Shown: positions 31,681 through 44,041, counted from the stretch's first letter. The stretch: DNA of 64,000 nucleotides from Abelmoschus esculentus (GCA_035048815.1 JAUCBN010000028.1:9293001-9357000), one strand, 5' to 3'. Notes: generated by a model not told the origin, from the sequence alone. Numbers and translations: made by a program.

Positions 31681-32140
31681 AGTGGGTTTGAGACAGTGAC
31701 AACAACTGAAGAATGCATGACAATGTTGCACAATCGCATGCCACCCAAACTGAAGGGTCTTGGATGCTTTACCATACCTTGTGCGATTGATAATAATTAT
31801 GAAGGAAAAACATTATGTGACCTAGGAGCATGCATCAATCTTATGCCCAAATCAGTCTTTCAAAAGCTTGGAATATGAAGGGCAAAACCTACGACATTGC
31901 TGCTCCAACTTGTGGATAGATCCTATGTGCATCCTGAAGGAAAAATAGAGGACATATTGGTAAGGGTAAATAAGTTTATTTTCCCTGTCGACTTCCTTGT
32001 CCTTGACAGTGAAGCAGATGATAATACACCGATCATCCTTGGAAGACCTTTCCTTGCTACTGGACGAACCTTAATAGATGTAGAAAAAGGAGAGTTGACT
32101 ATGAGGATCAATGAACAGCAAATTAAACACAATGTTTTCC
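31160..32140. repeat. Head-to-head inverted repeat of protease sequence
   Basis: B2 protease (minus, about 31160-31617) faces P1 protease (plus, about 31686-32140) with a ~65-bp spacer. The two arms encode alignable proteins (for example MLHNRMPPKLK in both) and are clearly similar at DNA level by eye. A read-through transcript would fold into a ~450-bp hairpin. Confidence 0.7.
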
Positions 32141-35100
32141 AAATCCTAAACAGACATGATGATCCAGAAGAATGTCAGATGCTGGACAATACATATACAG
32201 TTCATTCAGTACCCTGTCTCAGCAACAACTACCTCGGTAGTAGCCTTAATAATACACCACAGGTCTGCCTTGACAATATAGTTGATGACTGTTACAGCAG
32301 TATCTTGGATAGTGTAGAAGCATCAGAAAATGAGGAAGCTAACTGGACAACATATCTTCCAGTTAAGTATTTTAAATCTTTAGACTACCCAAGCAAAACT
32401 GAAAAATCAATAAAAGAACCCTTAGTCACGGAATTAAAGCCCTTACCTAAAAAATTAAAATATGCTTATTTTGGATCCAACCATACAATGACCGTAATTA
32501 TTTCCTCTAAGTTGCAGCCAGAACAGGAACAAAGCTTGATCAGGATGTTGTGGTAGCACAAGAAGTCACTTGGGTGGTCTATTGACGATTTAAAGGGAAT
32601 AAGCCCGATAGTGTGTATGCATAAATTCCTTTTAGAGGAAGACCATAAACCCACTGTTGAGACCTAAAGGAGACTTAATCATGCCATGAAGGAGGTAATA
32701 CGTAAAGAAATAATCAAATGGCTTGATGCTGGAATCATTTACCCTATTTCTGATAGTGCATAGGTAAGTCCGGTACAATGTGTACCCAAGCAAGGTGGTA
32801 TGACTGTCATAAAAAACGAGAACAAAGAGTTAATCCCAACCAGGACTATGACAGGTTGGAGGGTTTGTATGGATTATCGCAAGTTGAATAAGGCAACAAA
32901 GAAGGACCATTTTACTTTACCCTTTATTGATGAAATGCTTGATAGACTTGTTAGTAAACCTTACTATTGTTTCCTTAATGGTTATTCAGGATATAATCAA
33001 ATTGCCATTGATCCAGAAGACCAGGCAAAAACTACCTTCACCAGCCCATATGGAACATATGCATTTAGAAGGATGTCGTTCGGTCTCTGCAATTCCCCAA
33101 CAACCTTTCAGAGATGCATGATGGCATGATAGAGGACTTCCTGAAAATATTCATAGATGATTTTTCAGTCTTTGGAGACAGCTTTGGTCACTGGCTCGGC
33201 AATTTTGAAAAAGTATTATAAAGATGTGAAGAATCCAATTTAGTCCTCAATTGGGAAAAATGACACTTTATGGTAAATGAGGGTATAGTATTGGGACACA
33301 GAATATCATCAGAAGAAATTAAAGTTGATAAAGCCAAAATTGATGTGATAAAGAATTTACCTCCACCAATCTCTATGAAAGGAGTTTGAAGCTTCTTGGG
33401 CCATGCAAGTTTCTATAGAAGGTTTATCTCTAACTTCTCTAAAATTTCTAAACCTCTTTGTAACCTGCTTGAACAAGACAGGAAATTTGAATTCAACAAC
33501 GAATGTATTAAAGCATTCGAAACACTAAAGGAGAAGCCGATCACAGCACCAATAATGGTCCCACCAGATTGTTCGCTGCCCTTCGAATTAATGTGTGATG
33601 CAAGTGATCATGCTATCGGGGCAGCACTTGGACAGAGAAAGAACAACCTGTTTCATGTCATTTACTATGCTACTAAGACACTCAATGACGCTCAGATCAA
33701 TTACACCACAACAGAGAAGGAACTACTAGCAGTGATATTTACCTTTGATAAATTCCGATCAAATCTTATTGGAGCAAAAGTTATTATCCATACGGATCAC
33801 TCGGAAATCAAATACCTATTCTCGAAAAAGGATGTCAAACCAAGGTTGATTAGATGAATCTTTCTTTTACAAGAATTCGATGTAAAAATCAAAGACAGAA
33901 AAGGTATTGAGAATCAAGTAGCAGATCATCTCTCTAGACTAGAGAATAAAGGCAATAACAATGCACTAGAAGAAATACAAGATGCCTTCCCAGATGAACA
34001 AATACTGCATGTCGTAGCAAGTGCCGAAGACACTACCGAAACAACAACCATAGCAGTATATGACCGTGCGGCCGAGGCATTGACTGACTACATCTCGACA
34101 ACCTTAATAGAAGATCTGGCTGCAGTAACAACCACTCCCTAGTATACTGATTTTATTAATTATTTAGCTAGTGGTGTTATTCCTTATAACCTTAACTATA
34201 ATGAAAAGAAGAGGTTTCAGCATAATGCAAAACATTATTTCTGGGACGACCCTCTTTTTTTAAGCAATGTGCAGATCAGGTTATAAGAAGATGTGTTCTG
34301 GAAGATGAACAACAAGAAGTACTTCGACATTGTCATGATTCACCATGTGAAGGATATTTTGGAGGAAATAGAACAGTAACTAAGGTGCTTCAATCAGGAC
34401 TTTATTGACCCACACTCTTCAAGGATGTTTTACTATATTGCAAGAATTATGATCGATGCTAAAGGACGGGCAATATCTCTAGGCGCAATGAGATGCCACA
34501 GAAACCCATACTAGAAGTAGAATTATTTGATATTTGGAATAGATTTCATGGGGCCATTCTCATCTTCTCAAGGTAATCTCTACATCTTAATAGCAGTAGA
34601 CTATGTGTCAAAATGGGTCGAAGTAATTGTCAAACCTCACAATGACTCCAAGTCTATACAAAAATTTCTCAAGAAGAACATTTTATCTTGGTGTCATTAT
34701 CAACGATGAAGGTAAGTACTTCGATAATAGACTCATTGTCGCGGCATTAAAGAAATTAGGTATCACTCACAAAATTGCCACGTCATACTGTAATCACTAA
34801 TTTTATCTAGGTGTTAAACTGTGTTTACAATTTTAATTTGCATTTTAAAAAAAGGGCTTGAATACATTTGTTATCCTTTAATTTTATGATATTATTGGCT
34901 TTATAAAAAAATAAAAAAAAAAGAAAAAAATCAAATCACAAAAAATTATATATACACTATATTTTTGAAAATAAAAAAAAAAACTATACATACTACTTTT
35001 GACTTATGAAAAAATATACATATTTAAAGTTTCCTTACCCTTTTTTTAGTTACACATTTAAAGTAAAAATCTCAAAAATATTATATTGTTTATATTTTAT

Positions 35101-38100
35101 TATACTTTATTTTATTTTTCTATTTCGATTACTCCTTTTTTTAATTATTACATTATTATTATTATTTGTAATTATTATTATTATATATATATTTCTTGTC
35201 TCATAGATTTTATTTTCCCTTTTCGGTTAATATTGTTTTATTATTATATTATTATTTCTTTTCATTATTCTTTCTTATTACTATTACTATTTTTATTATT
35301 ATATTATTTTATATAACAGATTATAAACATAAAACCTTAATAAATAAATAAAACAGGCCCATGTTTTTTATTTAATTTAAAGTCCATTTACATGTTAAAT
35401 AAAATACAAGAGCCCAAATTAAAAATTAAAAAACCCATTTAATTGTTACATAGTCCATTTCTTCTAAGCCCAACTGGATAACAAAAACTCTAATCCTTTT
35501 CTTCCTTCTGCATAGCTGATCGTGAACCGTTAGATCGAATTCGTGATCCAACGGTCAAAATTAAAAGGAGAAAATATCTCTGGAACCTTTCAGGTGCCAC
35601 ACGTGACTGCTTAGATGCTCCATGCACGCGTGTGCTGCACGAGCGCGACCCTTAAGATACTTATCGATCATTTGAATCCCCGATCTTCGGAGGCCGTTCC
35701 GGTGGTCCCCTCCAATTACAGCCATGTTCACATGCGAAACAAACAGAGACAAAAACAATGTCAGATAGTAATATCAGATAGTACGAAATTTCCATATAAA
35801 TTTCAGTCAAATATCAACCAATTTCATAGGCCATCAGAAAATTTCAGAGACATCTCGATAATTACAGAGTCAAAACGCCAAAATCAGAGATCTCAATCAA
35901 ATACATACAATAAATCAGAGCAAACAGTAGCGATATTAGGATTTTCCTCTTTTAATTTCTTGTAACAATCGGTTATAAAAACTGAAACTAGCAACGTTTG
36001 TAGGGGTTCCCCTTTTCCGAATATCAATAGAAACCAAAATTTTAGAGATAATCCCTCTCTTTTTCAGTTTTTTTAGACAAAAATAAAGCATAATTTTTTT
36101 TTCATTTCTTACCCTCGAGGTCGTTGGACTCCTTCTACGTCAGCGATAAGTCTACGGACACCATTCCGTTACGAGGGAGAGTCGAACAAGAGGAGTTCCT
36201 TGGCTTCTTCATTTCTCGAATAAAAGGGGGAAGGTTGTTCTTTGTTTTTTCTTTCTTTTTCGCTTTCGAAACAAAGAGAAAAAGGAGATTTTGGTTGCGG
36301 TTTTATGAAAAGAGGCTTTTAATTTGGTTTAGGTTTTCAGAAGATTTTTTTTTCTAGAAAACGGGGAGGTTTCCTAGATTTTAAATTCATCCTTCATGCG
36401 TTGAACTGTGGAGAGAAAAGGGGAGGTTTATTTTCGAATATGCAAAGAAATAAAAAAGAAGAAACCCGATTTATTTTTGGGCTTTATACTCGGTAGAAAT
36501 TTTAAAAATAGATTTATTTTGATTTTAAATCTCTCTGTCCCGCCATATTTTACTCCGGGGTCCCTGCAAGTTTTCAATTTCTTTCATTTTGGTCTTGATT
36601 TCGATAATAAACGTTTTATTTAAATGGTTTAATTGAATTCAGATCCCTCCGTGTTTTGTAGTTCTTGTTTCGAACCCTTCCCCTTTGTTTAATCCTCTCT
36701 GTGATTCCTGAATATTTATATTAGTGCACATATTGGGTATTGTTTAAGAATAAAACCTGTTTTTATTTCGATTTTGCCTTGAAATTTGTTTTTTTCTTCT
36801 AATTTGGTCCTTTTCAGTGGCCATTTTTATTATTTTGGTCTTATTTTTCTCTTTTATTCAACTTAATTTTTACTTTATTTTATTTATTTATTTACTTTGC
36901 ATTTTAATCCCTTTATTTATATTGCTGCTTATTTAGATTTATTCGTGTTCATATTTATTTCTTTATGTTGTACATATCTATTTACATTTGTTGCATGTTT
37001 ATTTTATGTATTTTATTATGTTTTTGTATTATATGCTTTGATGAACACATATTTATGTTTATTTGCTCATATTTGTACATGCTTGTATTCTATGCCTTTA
37101 ATCTGTTTACCATGTATTTTTATTGTAGCTTATATCACTTTATGTTCATGCTTATAATTTTTTATTTATGCCTCTTATTTGTGCACTTTATTTTGTTATA
37201 TTTTGCTATTATATCACGTTCTTATTTTATATCATGTTTTATTTATTATTCATGCATTTTGTTTTATATTTTTATTCCATGCATCTTTTATTATTTGTAC
37301 ATTTTAATTTTGTACACATGTTTGTATTTTATTTTATTATTCATGTATTCATTTTTGCATGTATTTATTTTGTTATTTTAATCAAATTACAACCACCACA
37401 TTTAATTAACGAACCTAAGAAATACGTCTTTATTCGGTCGTAAAGGACCCGTGTTCCAACGTAGTGGTCGTGGTGTATGCGTTGCCTTCAAATAAAGACA
37501 CGGTAAAATAAAAATTAATTCGAATATTTAAATAAACATTAATTTAAACGTCACTTTAATCCGGAAAATCCAAGATTAATTAAGCGGTTATTTTAAAAGT
37601 GCCAATTTTGGGCAGTTTTTAAACCCTAAACTTGTTTTTAAACTATAACCGACTCTCGGACCCGTCTTTTTCGAATCTCTAGTTTTTATGGTGTCCGGCC
37701 TACCAAAGTGGTCGATGGCGACTCTACCCATTTTTTTAATCCTAATTTCAAAATTCTTTTTTAGTTTCAACCCTAATTTTCAAACTTCCCCTTTTTAATT
37801 TAAAATCCCAAAATTCATTTTTAATTGTTTTCCCTAAATTTTCCAATTCTTTATTATTATATGGTGTTTTCAAACCCATAAATTTCAATTCCCAATTTTT
37901 AACCTAAATCCCTAATTTTACAATTTCAACATTCCTAATTTTTACTTTTTCGAAATAGTGACCCTTTCTTTATTACTTCTTTCCTTTATTATACTTTTAA
38001 TTTTAAATTTTTAAAAGGGTCACTACACATCCCACCCGCAAAAAAATGGGCAAGCTGAAATTTCAAATAGAGAGTTAAAGCAAATCCTAGAAAAGGTGGT

Positions 38101-38673
38101 AAACCCATCTAGAAAGGATTGCTCTCATCGTCTAGATGATGCACTATGGGCATATAGGACAACCTACAAAACCCCTTGGGAACATCTCCATATAGGCTGG
38201 TATTTGGAAAAGCATGTCATTTGTCAGTGGAAATTGATCATAGAGCTTATTGGACAATAAAGAATTTGAACATGGAATGGGAGAAAGCTGGCCAGAAATG
38301 ACTGCTGGACCTCAATGAAATAGAAGAATTTAGAGCGTCAGCCTATGAAAATACCAAGATCTACAAGGAAAAGACGAAACGATGGCATGACAAAAAGTTG
38401 CTGCGGCGGCAGTTCCTACTAGGGTAGCAAGTTCTCCTATTCAATTCCAGACTCAAACTGTTCCTAGGTAAACTCAGGTCCAGATGGTCAGGACCATTCG
38501 AAGTTGTCCAAGTTTATCCATATGGAGTAGACATAATCAAGTCACATAAGGATGGGTATGAATTCAAAGTGAATGGCCAACGGTTGAAGCACTATTTTGA
38601 TCAACAAGAGATGCGAACTATAGACACCATCACTTTAGGAGATGCACTTACATGTATCCCTATTGTGAATTAA
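31689..38673 (+). pseudogene. pol of P1: protease-RT-RNase H-integrase, Athila type, broken
   Basis: Protease 31689-32170 (TLCDLGACINLMP, PIILGRPFLATGRTLID). Reverse transcriptase ~32690-33230: GWRVCMDYRKLNKATKKDHF, YCFLNGYSGYNQI, FRRMSFGLCNSPTTFQRCMM and the active-site block FIDDFSVFG at 33150-33176. RNase H ~33585-33870: CDASDHAIGAALG, TEKELLAVIF, HTDHSEIKYL. Integrase: damaged zinc-finger region ~34240-34450, IDFMGPFSSSQGNLY at ~34532, DEGKYFDNR near 34710, then after LTR-E NGQAEISNRELKQILEK (38047 on), giving the D, D, E order. It ends LGDALTCIPIVN and TAA 38671-38673. Breaks: stops at 31876, 32554, ~32665 and ~32761, a small deletion near 33125 with frame change, stops near 33220 and 33855, frameshifts near 34265 and 34700, and several changes after 38110. 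It is inactive, but shows which enzyme set the pol-less copies lack. Confidence 0.85.
34789..38027 (+). mobile_element. LTR-E: probable solo LTR of another family, inside P1 integrase
   Basis: A 3239-bp block with ends TGTAATCACTAA and GGGTCACTACA (TGTA...TACA). Removing it restores the integrase reading frame exactly (ATSY then HPTRKNGQ). Flanking bases are CATAC and CATCC, so the target duplication is imperfect or absent. The middle is extremely T-rich (35080-35340 and 36780-37380) and gives long meaningless hydrophobic frames. TGGCGACTCTACC at 37716-37728 resembles the tRNA-Arg primer site of Tat/Ogre-type elements, so the family may be Tat-like; this is a weak inference. No ORF I believe. 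Confidence 0.6.
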
Positions 38674-39717
38674 TTATTTCACCTTATCTTTATTTGAATT
38701 TTAGGTTTAGTTTAAATTTAGACTGTTATTATTAATTTTCTTTTCGTTTGTTTTAGAATAAGAGCCAAGGATAAAAAGAGCAATCACTCAGCAAATCTAC
38801 AACAATAATTTGTCAACAGCAACCCTTCAGAGTCCTCATGATTTTTATTTTTTTTACTGCTTATAATTTTTACCTACTGTCTGCCCCTAAATTAAGCATT
38901 GAGGATAATGTTTGGTTTAAGTTTAGGGGTGTAGAGCCAGTGCCGAGGCAATCTACTACCGCGACCTTGCCATGGAAAGGACGTTTTCAGTGATAAAAAT
39001 TTTTGTTTTATGTCTACCACTTTACTTGAAATTGTTGTCATACTCTTGCACTGCCCATCATCAGTATTGTCTTAGTTTATTCTTGAAGGCAATAGAAATT
39101 TTTCTCCTTACCATAGTTAGGTTCTGTTTTGAAGGCTTAATTCTAGGATACTTAAGGAGAAAAACTTAGAAGCTTACTATAAGGTTGAACTTTAAAAACA
39201 CTTTTGTGACTTATTTGCCTATAAAAATTCTTTTAATAAACTTAGGTGATAAAGACTTAGATCTTTGGAAAGGTGATTAGAGGTGCCTATAACTGGCTTT
39301 AGGAAATATTCTTTTTCATGCTAGAGGTGCCTGGAATTGGCTCTAGTATACATAAAAGAATAGCAAAAGAAATAAGGAGATAAGAAGGAAAAAAACAATA
39401 CTTGAGGTGCCCGACATTGGCTAAAGGAACTGTTGTTGTAAGAAGAGTATACTAAAACCAAGTCTATTTGTCTTGAACTTAGAGTTTATCTAAGAAGGTC
39501 TTTAATCAAATCAAACTTGTCCACAAAAACGCACACACACTAACCTTATAGTTTGTTTTTTAGGTAAACCCTTAGGTAACTGAAAGGTTAAGCCTAAAGA
39601 ATAGGCATAGTTATGATGGGGAGAATAGATGGAAACATAAGACCAAGAGAGAATAGAGTTTGACGACTTGATGGTTTGCATTGCTTGAGGACAAGCAATA
39701 TTTCGAGTTTGGGGGTG
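38674..39717 (+). other. 3' UTR of P1 with proximal and distal hairpin/PPT modules
   Basis: Proximal module: AAGCATTG (38894-38901), loop AGGA, TAATGTTT, then GGTTTAAGTTTAGGGG. Middle: hairpins with TTAGAG/CTTTAG, CTAGAG/CTCTAG (about 39320-39350) and CTTGAG arms (39400s). Distal module: ATTGCTTG (39680-39687), loop AGGA, CAAGCAAT (39692-39699), then CGAGTTTGGGGGTG up to the LTR at 39718. The same UTR follows ORF2 in the pol-less copies, so it belongs to the element class, not to ORF2. Confidence 0.7.
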
Positions 39718-39745
39718 TGATAACTGCTCAACTCACTATCACTTT
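39718..39745 (+). repeat. First 28 bp of P1 3' LTR (B type), with ACTTT target duplication
   Basis: TGATAACTGCTCAACTCACT followed by ATCACTTT. The last five bases (39741-39745) are duplicated at 47898-47902 on the other side of C1, and LTR-B continues there with CTATACTTTTCATGGGCACT. The intact order is visible in B3 (reverse, 49380-49446). Confidence 0.85.
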
Positions 39746-41099
39746 TGATGATTGTTTAAAAAGGCTATTATTTACTATTCTTTTCCTAAACAATATGTAC
39801 TCATTACCCATTAATTTGAACTGATACATATACTTATTGTTCTATAATTGATATTTTGCTGCCGCAACATATGAAGATGATATTTGTGAGAAAAGAAGGC
39901 TTTATGACATGCTTTTGTGTAGTTGCAGGAATTACCTGCCGAGGAAATAGCATTACCAAAGGCAGAACCAATACCAAGGTAGCAGCATTGCCGAAGGCAG
40001 AAGTAATGTCGCGGTAGTAGAAGCTCTAGTACTGATGTTGGGCGATTGAAAGAGAAAAATGAGCTGAGAATGCATGGACTTGAAGCGTTTGGATTGGAGG
40101 AGAGTAACACGTGAAAGACCAAATTAAAGGCCATGTGGAAATAGTCTTCTAGATAGAATTAAACCTGGAAATATTATATTTTTATTACTTGTTTCCTACT
40201 CCAAGTTATATTCTACTTAGGAAAAGTCACCCTAGGTCAAGACTATAAATACATGAGCCCTCCAATGTAGATAAGGAGGCCAAATTAGAGAGAAAGTTTT
40301 ACCCTAAGAATTATGTTCTTCATTACAATATGTTCTAAGCTTTCTTAGGGTTAGGTGAAGGTTGTTGAATATTAGTGTGACAAGATTGTATTTTGTTTCT
40401 TTGTTTCAATACAATAAGAATATCAAAATTTGCTTATCCTATTTCCATTCTTTGTTCTTGCATTCAAACTCGAGAGAGGAGCTTGTAAGTAATTCATTTA
40501 TCTAATATCGAGAGAGTTAGATTCACGAAAGGGGTAAGTGCGGTGTTGTAGACACTAACTCGGTCTAGAGATAGGTTAAGAGTTTCAGCGGCTAAAAGAA
40601 GTGTGTTATTGGTTGGTGATTATAATAGATTCAGGTCAAGAGGTATCATAAAGAACTGGCCATCAACAATATTTCGACTTAGAGATTAGCGGAATCATTC
40701 AAGGATACTTTGTCGAACTTTGGTAAATCTGCCCAAGAGCAAGAGATTGCCGTGACAGAGAACATTGTCACTGCTGAGACAGTATCTGCAGTACTGTCGA
40801 GGCAGTGCAGCGCCATTATATTGAACAAGAACAGATTAATCGAAATCACTATATGACACAACTTGATTCTACCTATTCCCTCTATTCGTTCTCAACCTTT
40901 TATTTAAGCTTTTATTCTTTAATTAGTCAACAAATCTTTTTTCTTGTGTTTTTATTTTACTAACTTCAGGAGCAAGGAAGTAGAAGGAGGCATATTAAGT
41001 TCATTAGTCCCTGTGGAGAACGATATTCGATAAATACTTATCATTATATTACTTGCCGTGTACACTTGCACTTAATTACGCTTTTTTTTACACGCGTCA
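39746..41099 (+). repeat. 5' LTR of C1 (1354 bp)
   Basis: It starts TGATGATTGTTTAAAAAGGC and ends TTACACGCGTCA. It pairs with 46545-47897. U5 carries CTGCCG-type palindromes near 40745-40805. Confidence 0.9.
40244..40251 (+). promoter_or_regulatory. LTR TATA box of C1
   Basis: TATAAATA, about 500 bp into the LTR; identical at 47044-47051 in the 3' LTR. Likely core promoter for the genomic RNA. Confidence 0.55.
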
Positions 41100-41105
41100 A
41101 GTTTT

Positions 41106-41123
41106 TTGCGCCGTTACCAGGGA
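41106..41123 (+). other. Primer binding site of C1 (tRNA-Asp type)
   Basis: TTGCGCCGTTACCAGGGA, six bases after the LTR. Three differences from the tRNA-Asp complement TGGCGCCGTTGCCGGGGA. Confidence 0.8.
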
Positions 41124-41210
41124 CTGACAACTAAATTTTGTTTTCTTTAATTTTCTTGCTTTTAAGTTGTTATTATAAAAAAATTAATTAATCTATTTTA
41201 TCTTTGGTGT

Positions 41211-43664
41211 ATGACTTGGGCTAACCCTGGCACTCTCTTACGTGATATCGACCCAGAAATCGAAAGGACTTACCAAAGACTGAGAAGATAGATCCAAGGA
41301 GCCATGGCAGTGAATCAAGGAAATCAGAACCTACATGAAGGCATTGGAGGCCAGCAACAACAACCTCTACCACAACCACTGCTGCGGCAGCTAACTGCTA
41401 GAGACTTTCTGGTAGAAGATTTAAATGGATTAAACCCTGGGGTTGTTACACCAGAGATTGAGGCAATCCACTTTGAACTTAAACTAGTAATGTTCAATAT
41501 GTTCAATACTATTGGACAATTCAGTGGGACTGCAACAGAAGCTGCCAGGCAACATCTGAAATCCTTCATGGAAGTAAGCAATTCTTTAAAAATCTAAGGA
41601 ATACATGAAGATATTTAGAGGCTGAAACTCTTCCCCTATTCACTGAGGGATAGGGCCAAAACCTGGTTAAACAGTATTCGGGCAAGATCAATTGGATCTT
41701 GAAGTGAACTCTATTGAGAATTCATTACGAGATTTAATCCTACAAATTTATATGATAGAATCCGTAATGAAATCACTTCATTTAGACAGGCTGATGACGA
41801 ACCTATGTACGAGGCTTGGGAACGCTACAAAGAGTTACTGAACAGATGTCCACTACACGGATTCTCATTATGAATGCAAGTAACCATGTTCTATAATGCC
41901 ACCAATGCCCTAACTAGAATAATGTTGCATGCCTCAGCAAACGACACACTCCTTGACACGGCCTCGAAAGAAGCTATAGAGATTCTAAACAAACTCGCAA
42001 GGAACGATTTCCAATTTCCTCCTTCTAGGCGAGGAGGACTAAGACGCCATGCCACAGTAAATGAGTTAGAAACCAACAATTCGGTGACAGCAAAGTTGAC
42101 ATCCTTAACAAAAATGGTTCAGAACATGCAAGTACAACAGAATACACAAGAAGTGAAGGCTATAAATTCTTCTGAGTATATACAAGACGAGGAAATTGGA
42201 TTTCATGTGGGAAATTATAATCGGAATAATAATATGATGTCAAATACATACAATCCAGCTTGGAAAAGGCACCCAAACTTTTCATGGAGCAACTCGAATA
42301 ATGCCTTAAACCCCACCAACCAGACCTCCAATTATCAGCCACTACCACAGTAGCAGATGCAGCAGTCACTGCCACAGCAGCAGAAGCATCAACAACAACA
42401 ACCTATGAATTCACTGGAGAATACTCTCAAGGCTTTTCTTATAAAAACTGAATCATATATGGCTGAGAACAGTAATTTCACGAAGAGGATTGATGACTTC
42501 ATGAATAGAACAGAGATGAGACTACAAAACCAAGATGTTGTAATAAAATCATTAGAAACCCAAATTGGACAATTCGCTATAAGACAGAATACAAGACCGC
42601 AAGGGGGATTACCTAGCAATACTGAAGTTGCTAAGGGAATGAGCCATGAACAGTGCAAAGCAATCACAACAAGAAGTGGCCTACAACTGAAAGAAACAAT
42701 GTGCAATTCAGCAACCAACGTTCCCCAAACAATACAAGAAGATACAGATAAGGAGGACTTGGATGCTGAACAAACTAGTACGAAGATAATACCTAGTAGA
42801 AAGCTCGACAGCACCTGCACTTCCTACCGAGGCAGCAAAACAAAGAGTGGTCTCAGGTATTAAATTCCAATCTAATGAAACCCTGGATGCCACTTGTTGA
42901 GGTAATTGAACAGATGCCTAACTATGCTAAATTCTTGAAGGACATTGTGTCTAAAAGGAAGAGGCTTGGTGAGTTTGAGACAATGGCAGCATCTGAAGGG
43001 TGCATGACAATATTACATAATCGCATGCCACCCAAACTAAAGGACCCTAGTTGTTTCACCATAACTTGTGCGATTGGGAATAACTATGAAGGAAAGGCCT
43101 TATGTGACCTTGGAGTAAGCATCAACCTAATGACCAAATCAATTTTCCAAAAGCTAAAGATAGGTAGGGCAAAACCAATAACAGTGCTGCTCCAACTTGC
43201 GGATCGATCATATGTTCACCTGAAGGAAAAATCGAGGACATACTAGTAAGAGTCGATAAATTTATTTTTCCAACTTTCTTGTCCTTGAGTGTGAAGCAGA
43301 TGAAAAAGCACCGATCATCCTGGGCAGATCTTTCCTTGCTACTAGACGCACCTTAATTGATGTGGAAAATGGAGAGTTGACTATGAGGGTCAATGTCCGA
43401 CAAGTCAAACTTAATGCTTTCCTCAATCTAAACAATTCTGAGGATCCAGAAGAGTGCAAGGCCATCTATGCCACAAACACCAAAATATCCTACCTTGGCA
43501 GCATGCTCAGTAGAATATTTGGAAAAAGAATTAAATCCACAACAAAGGCTACACACAAAGAAGAACCTAATAAGGATGGTCAACAATCACAGAAACATCA
43601 TCTTGGCCATAAAGAGAGGGACAAATTGGGAGATACATTTTCATGCACTCCCCCAGTAACTTAA
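41211..43664 (+). pseudogene. gag-protease polyprotein of C1, damaged
   Basis: ATG 41211 (MTWANPGTLLRDIDPEIERT). N-terminal region with LPQPLLRQLTARDFLVEDLN, capsid domain from GQFSGTATEAARQHLKSFME (~41515) to MFYNATN (~41905), a Gln-rich stretch (42340-42420), NRTEMRLQNQDVVIKSLETQ, NTRPQGGLPSNTEV, then EQMPNYAKFLKDIVSKRKRL (~42912), the protease ALCDLGVSINLMT (~43100; DLGV replaces DLGA) and APIILGRSFLATRRTLID. C-terminus LGDTFSCTPPVT, TAA at 43662-43664. Breaks: stops near 41290, 41597, 41618, 41701, 41715, 41871 and 42352, a frameshift near 42800, deletion of the PPPPFP-to-NLPLVE segment near 42890, and a frameshift near 43235 restored later. Several stops are TGG, CGA, CAA or CAG codons changed by C-to-T or G-to-A. 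Confidence 0.85.
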
Positions 43665-44041
43665 TTTCTTCCCTACTCTTTATATTATTATATTAGGATT
43701 AATTTAGGTTAATAATTTTAAAACTTTGTTTTTATTTATTTATTTAAGTACATCAATAATTATCTTTAAAATATTTTTTATCTCATCTATTTATTTTTAG
43801 GATAATAAAGCAAAAATAACAGAGAAACAAGTGTACAGTAGGAAGTCCATTGCCGCGGTAATACACAGTGTTAGAGCCATAGCAGTTACAATGGGCAGAA
43901 ATAGTATAACGATTATCTACCGAATTTTCTGCCACGACAGTAAATGCCAGCAGGCAGTTAATATTTAAAACGGCAAAAAAGCCAAACGGCTAGAATTCAA
44001 ATGGCTATATCTGCCGAGGCCTATATAAACAACTTCCTTTT

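Larger units (their letters stand above)
24960..31685 (-). mobile_element. Element B2: pol-less Athila-like, 5' end missing, split by a solo LTR
   Basis: Minus strand: protease part 31680-30966, spacer with TATA box near 30654-30661, ORF2 30577-29362, 3' UTR 29361-24960 (interrupted by 25757-29233), polypurine tract next to LTR-B at 24959. The gag half and 5' LTR are absent: at about 31685 it meets P1 head to head. The UTR segment 24960-25756 has the conserved hairpin series (about 25250-25400) and the distal hairpin near 24979. Confidence 0.75.
31689..39745 (+). mobile_element. Element P1: pol-bearing Athila-lineage copy, 5'-truncated, twice interrupted
   Basis: Plus strand: protease, reverse transcriptase, RNase H, integrase (31689-34788, continued 38028-38673), 3' UTR 38674-39717, polypurine tract, and the first 28 bp of a B-type 3' LTR (39718-39745), which resumes at 47903. 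It lacks gag, primer site and 5' LTR. No ORF2 lies between the pol stop and the 3' UTR hairpins. LTR-E interrupts integrase and C1 interrupts the 3' LTR. The LTR start TGATAACTGCTCAACTCACT shows it belongs with B-type elements. Confidence 0.8.

Noticed and set aside
35006..35316. Small membrane protein frames
   Set aside because: A/T-rich simple sequence with no start context or conserved motif.
36897..37443. Hydrophobic frames resembling membrane proteins
   Set aside because: T-rich low-complexity sequence inside LTR-E; overlapping frames are equally hydrophobic.
42389..42820. 143-residue minus-strand frame
   Set aside because: Antisense of the C1 gag linker.
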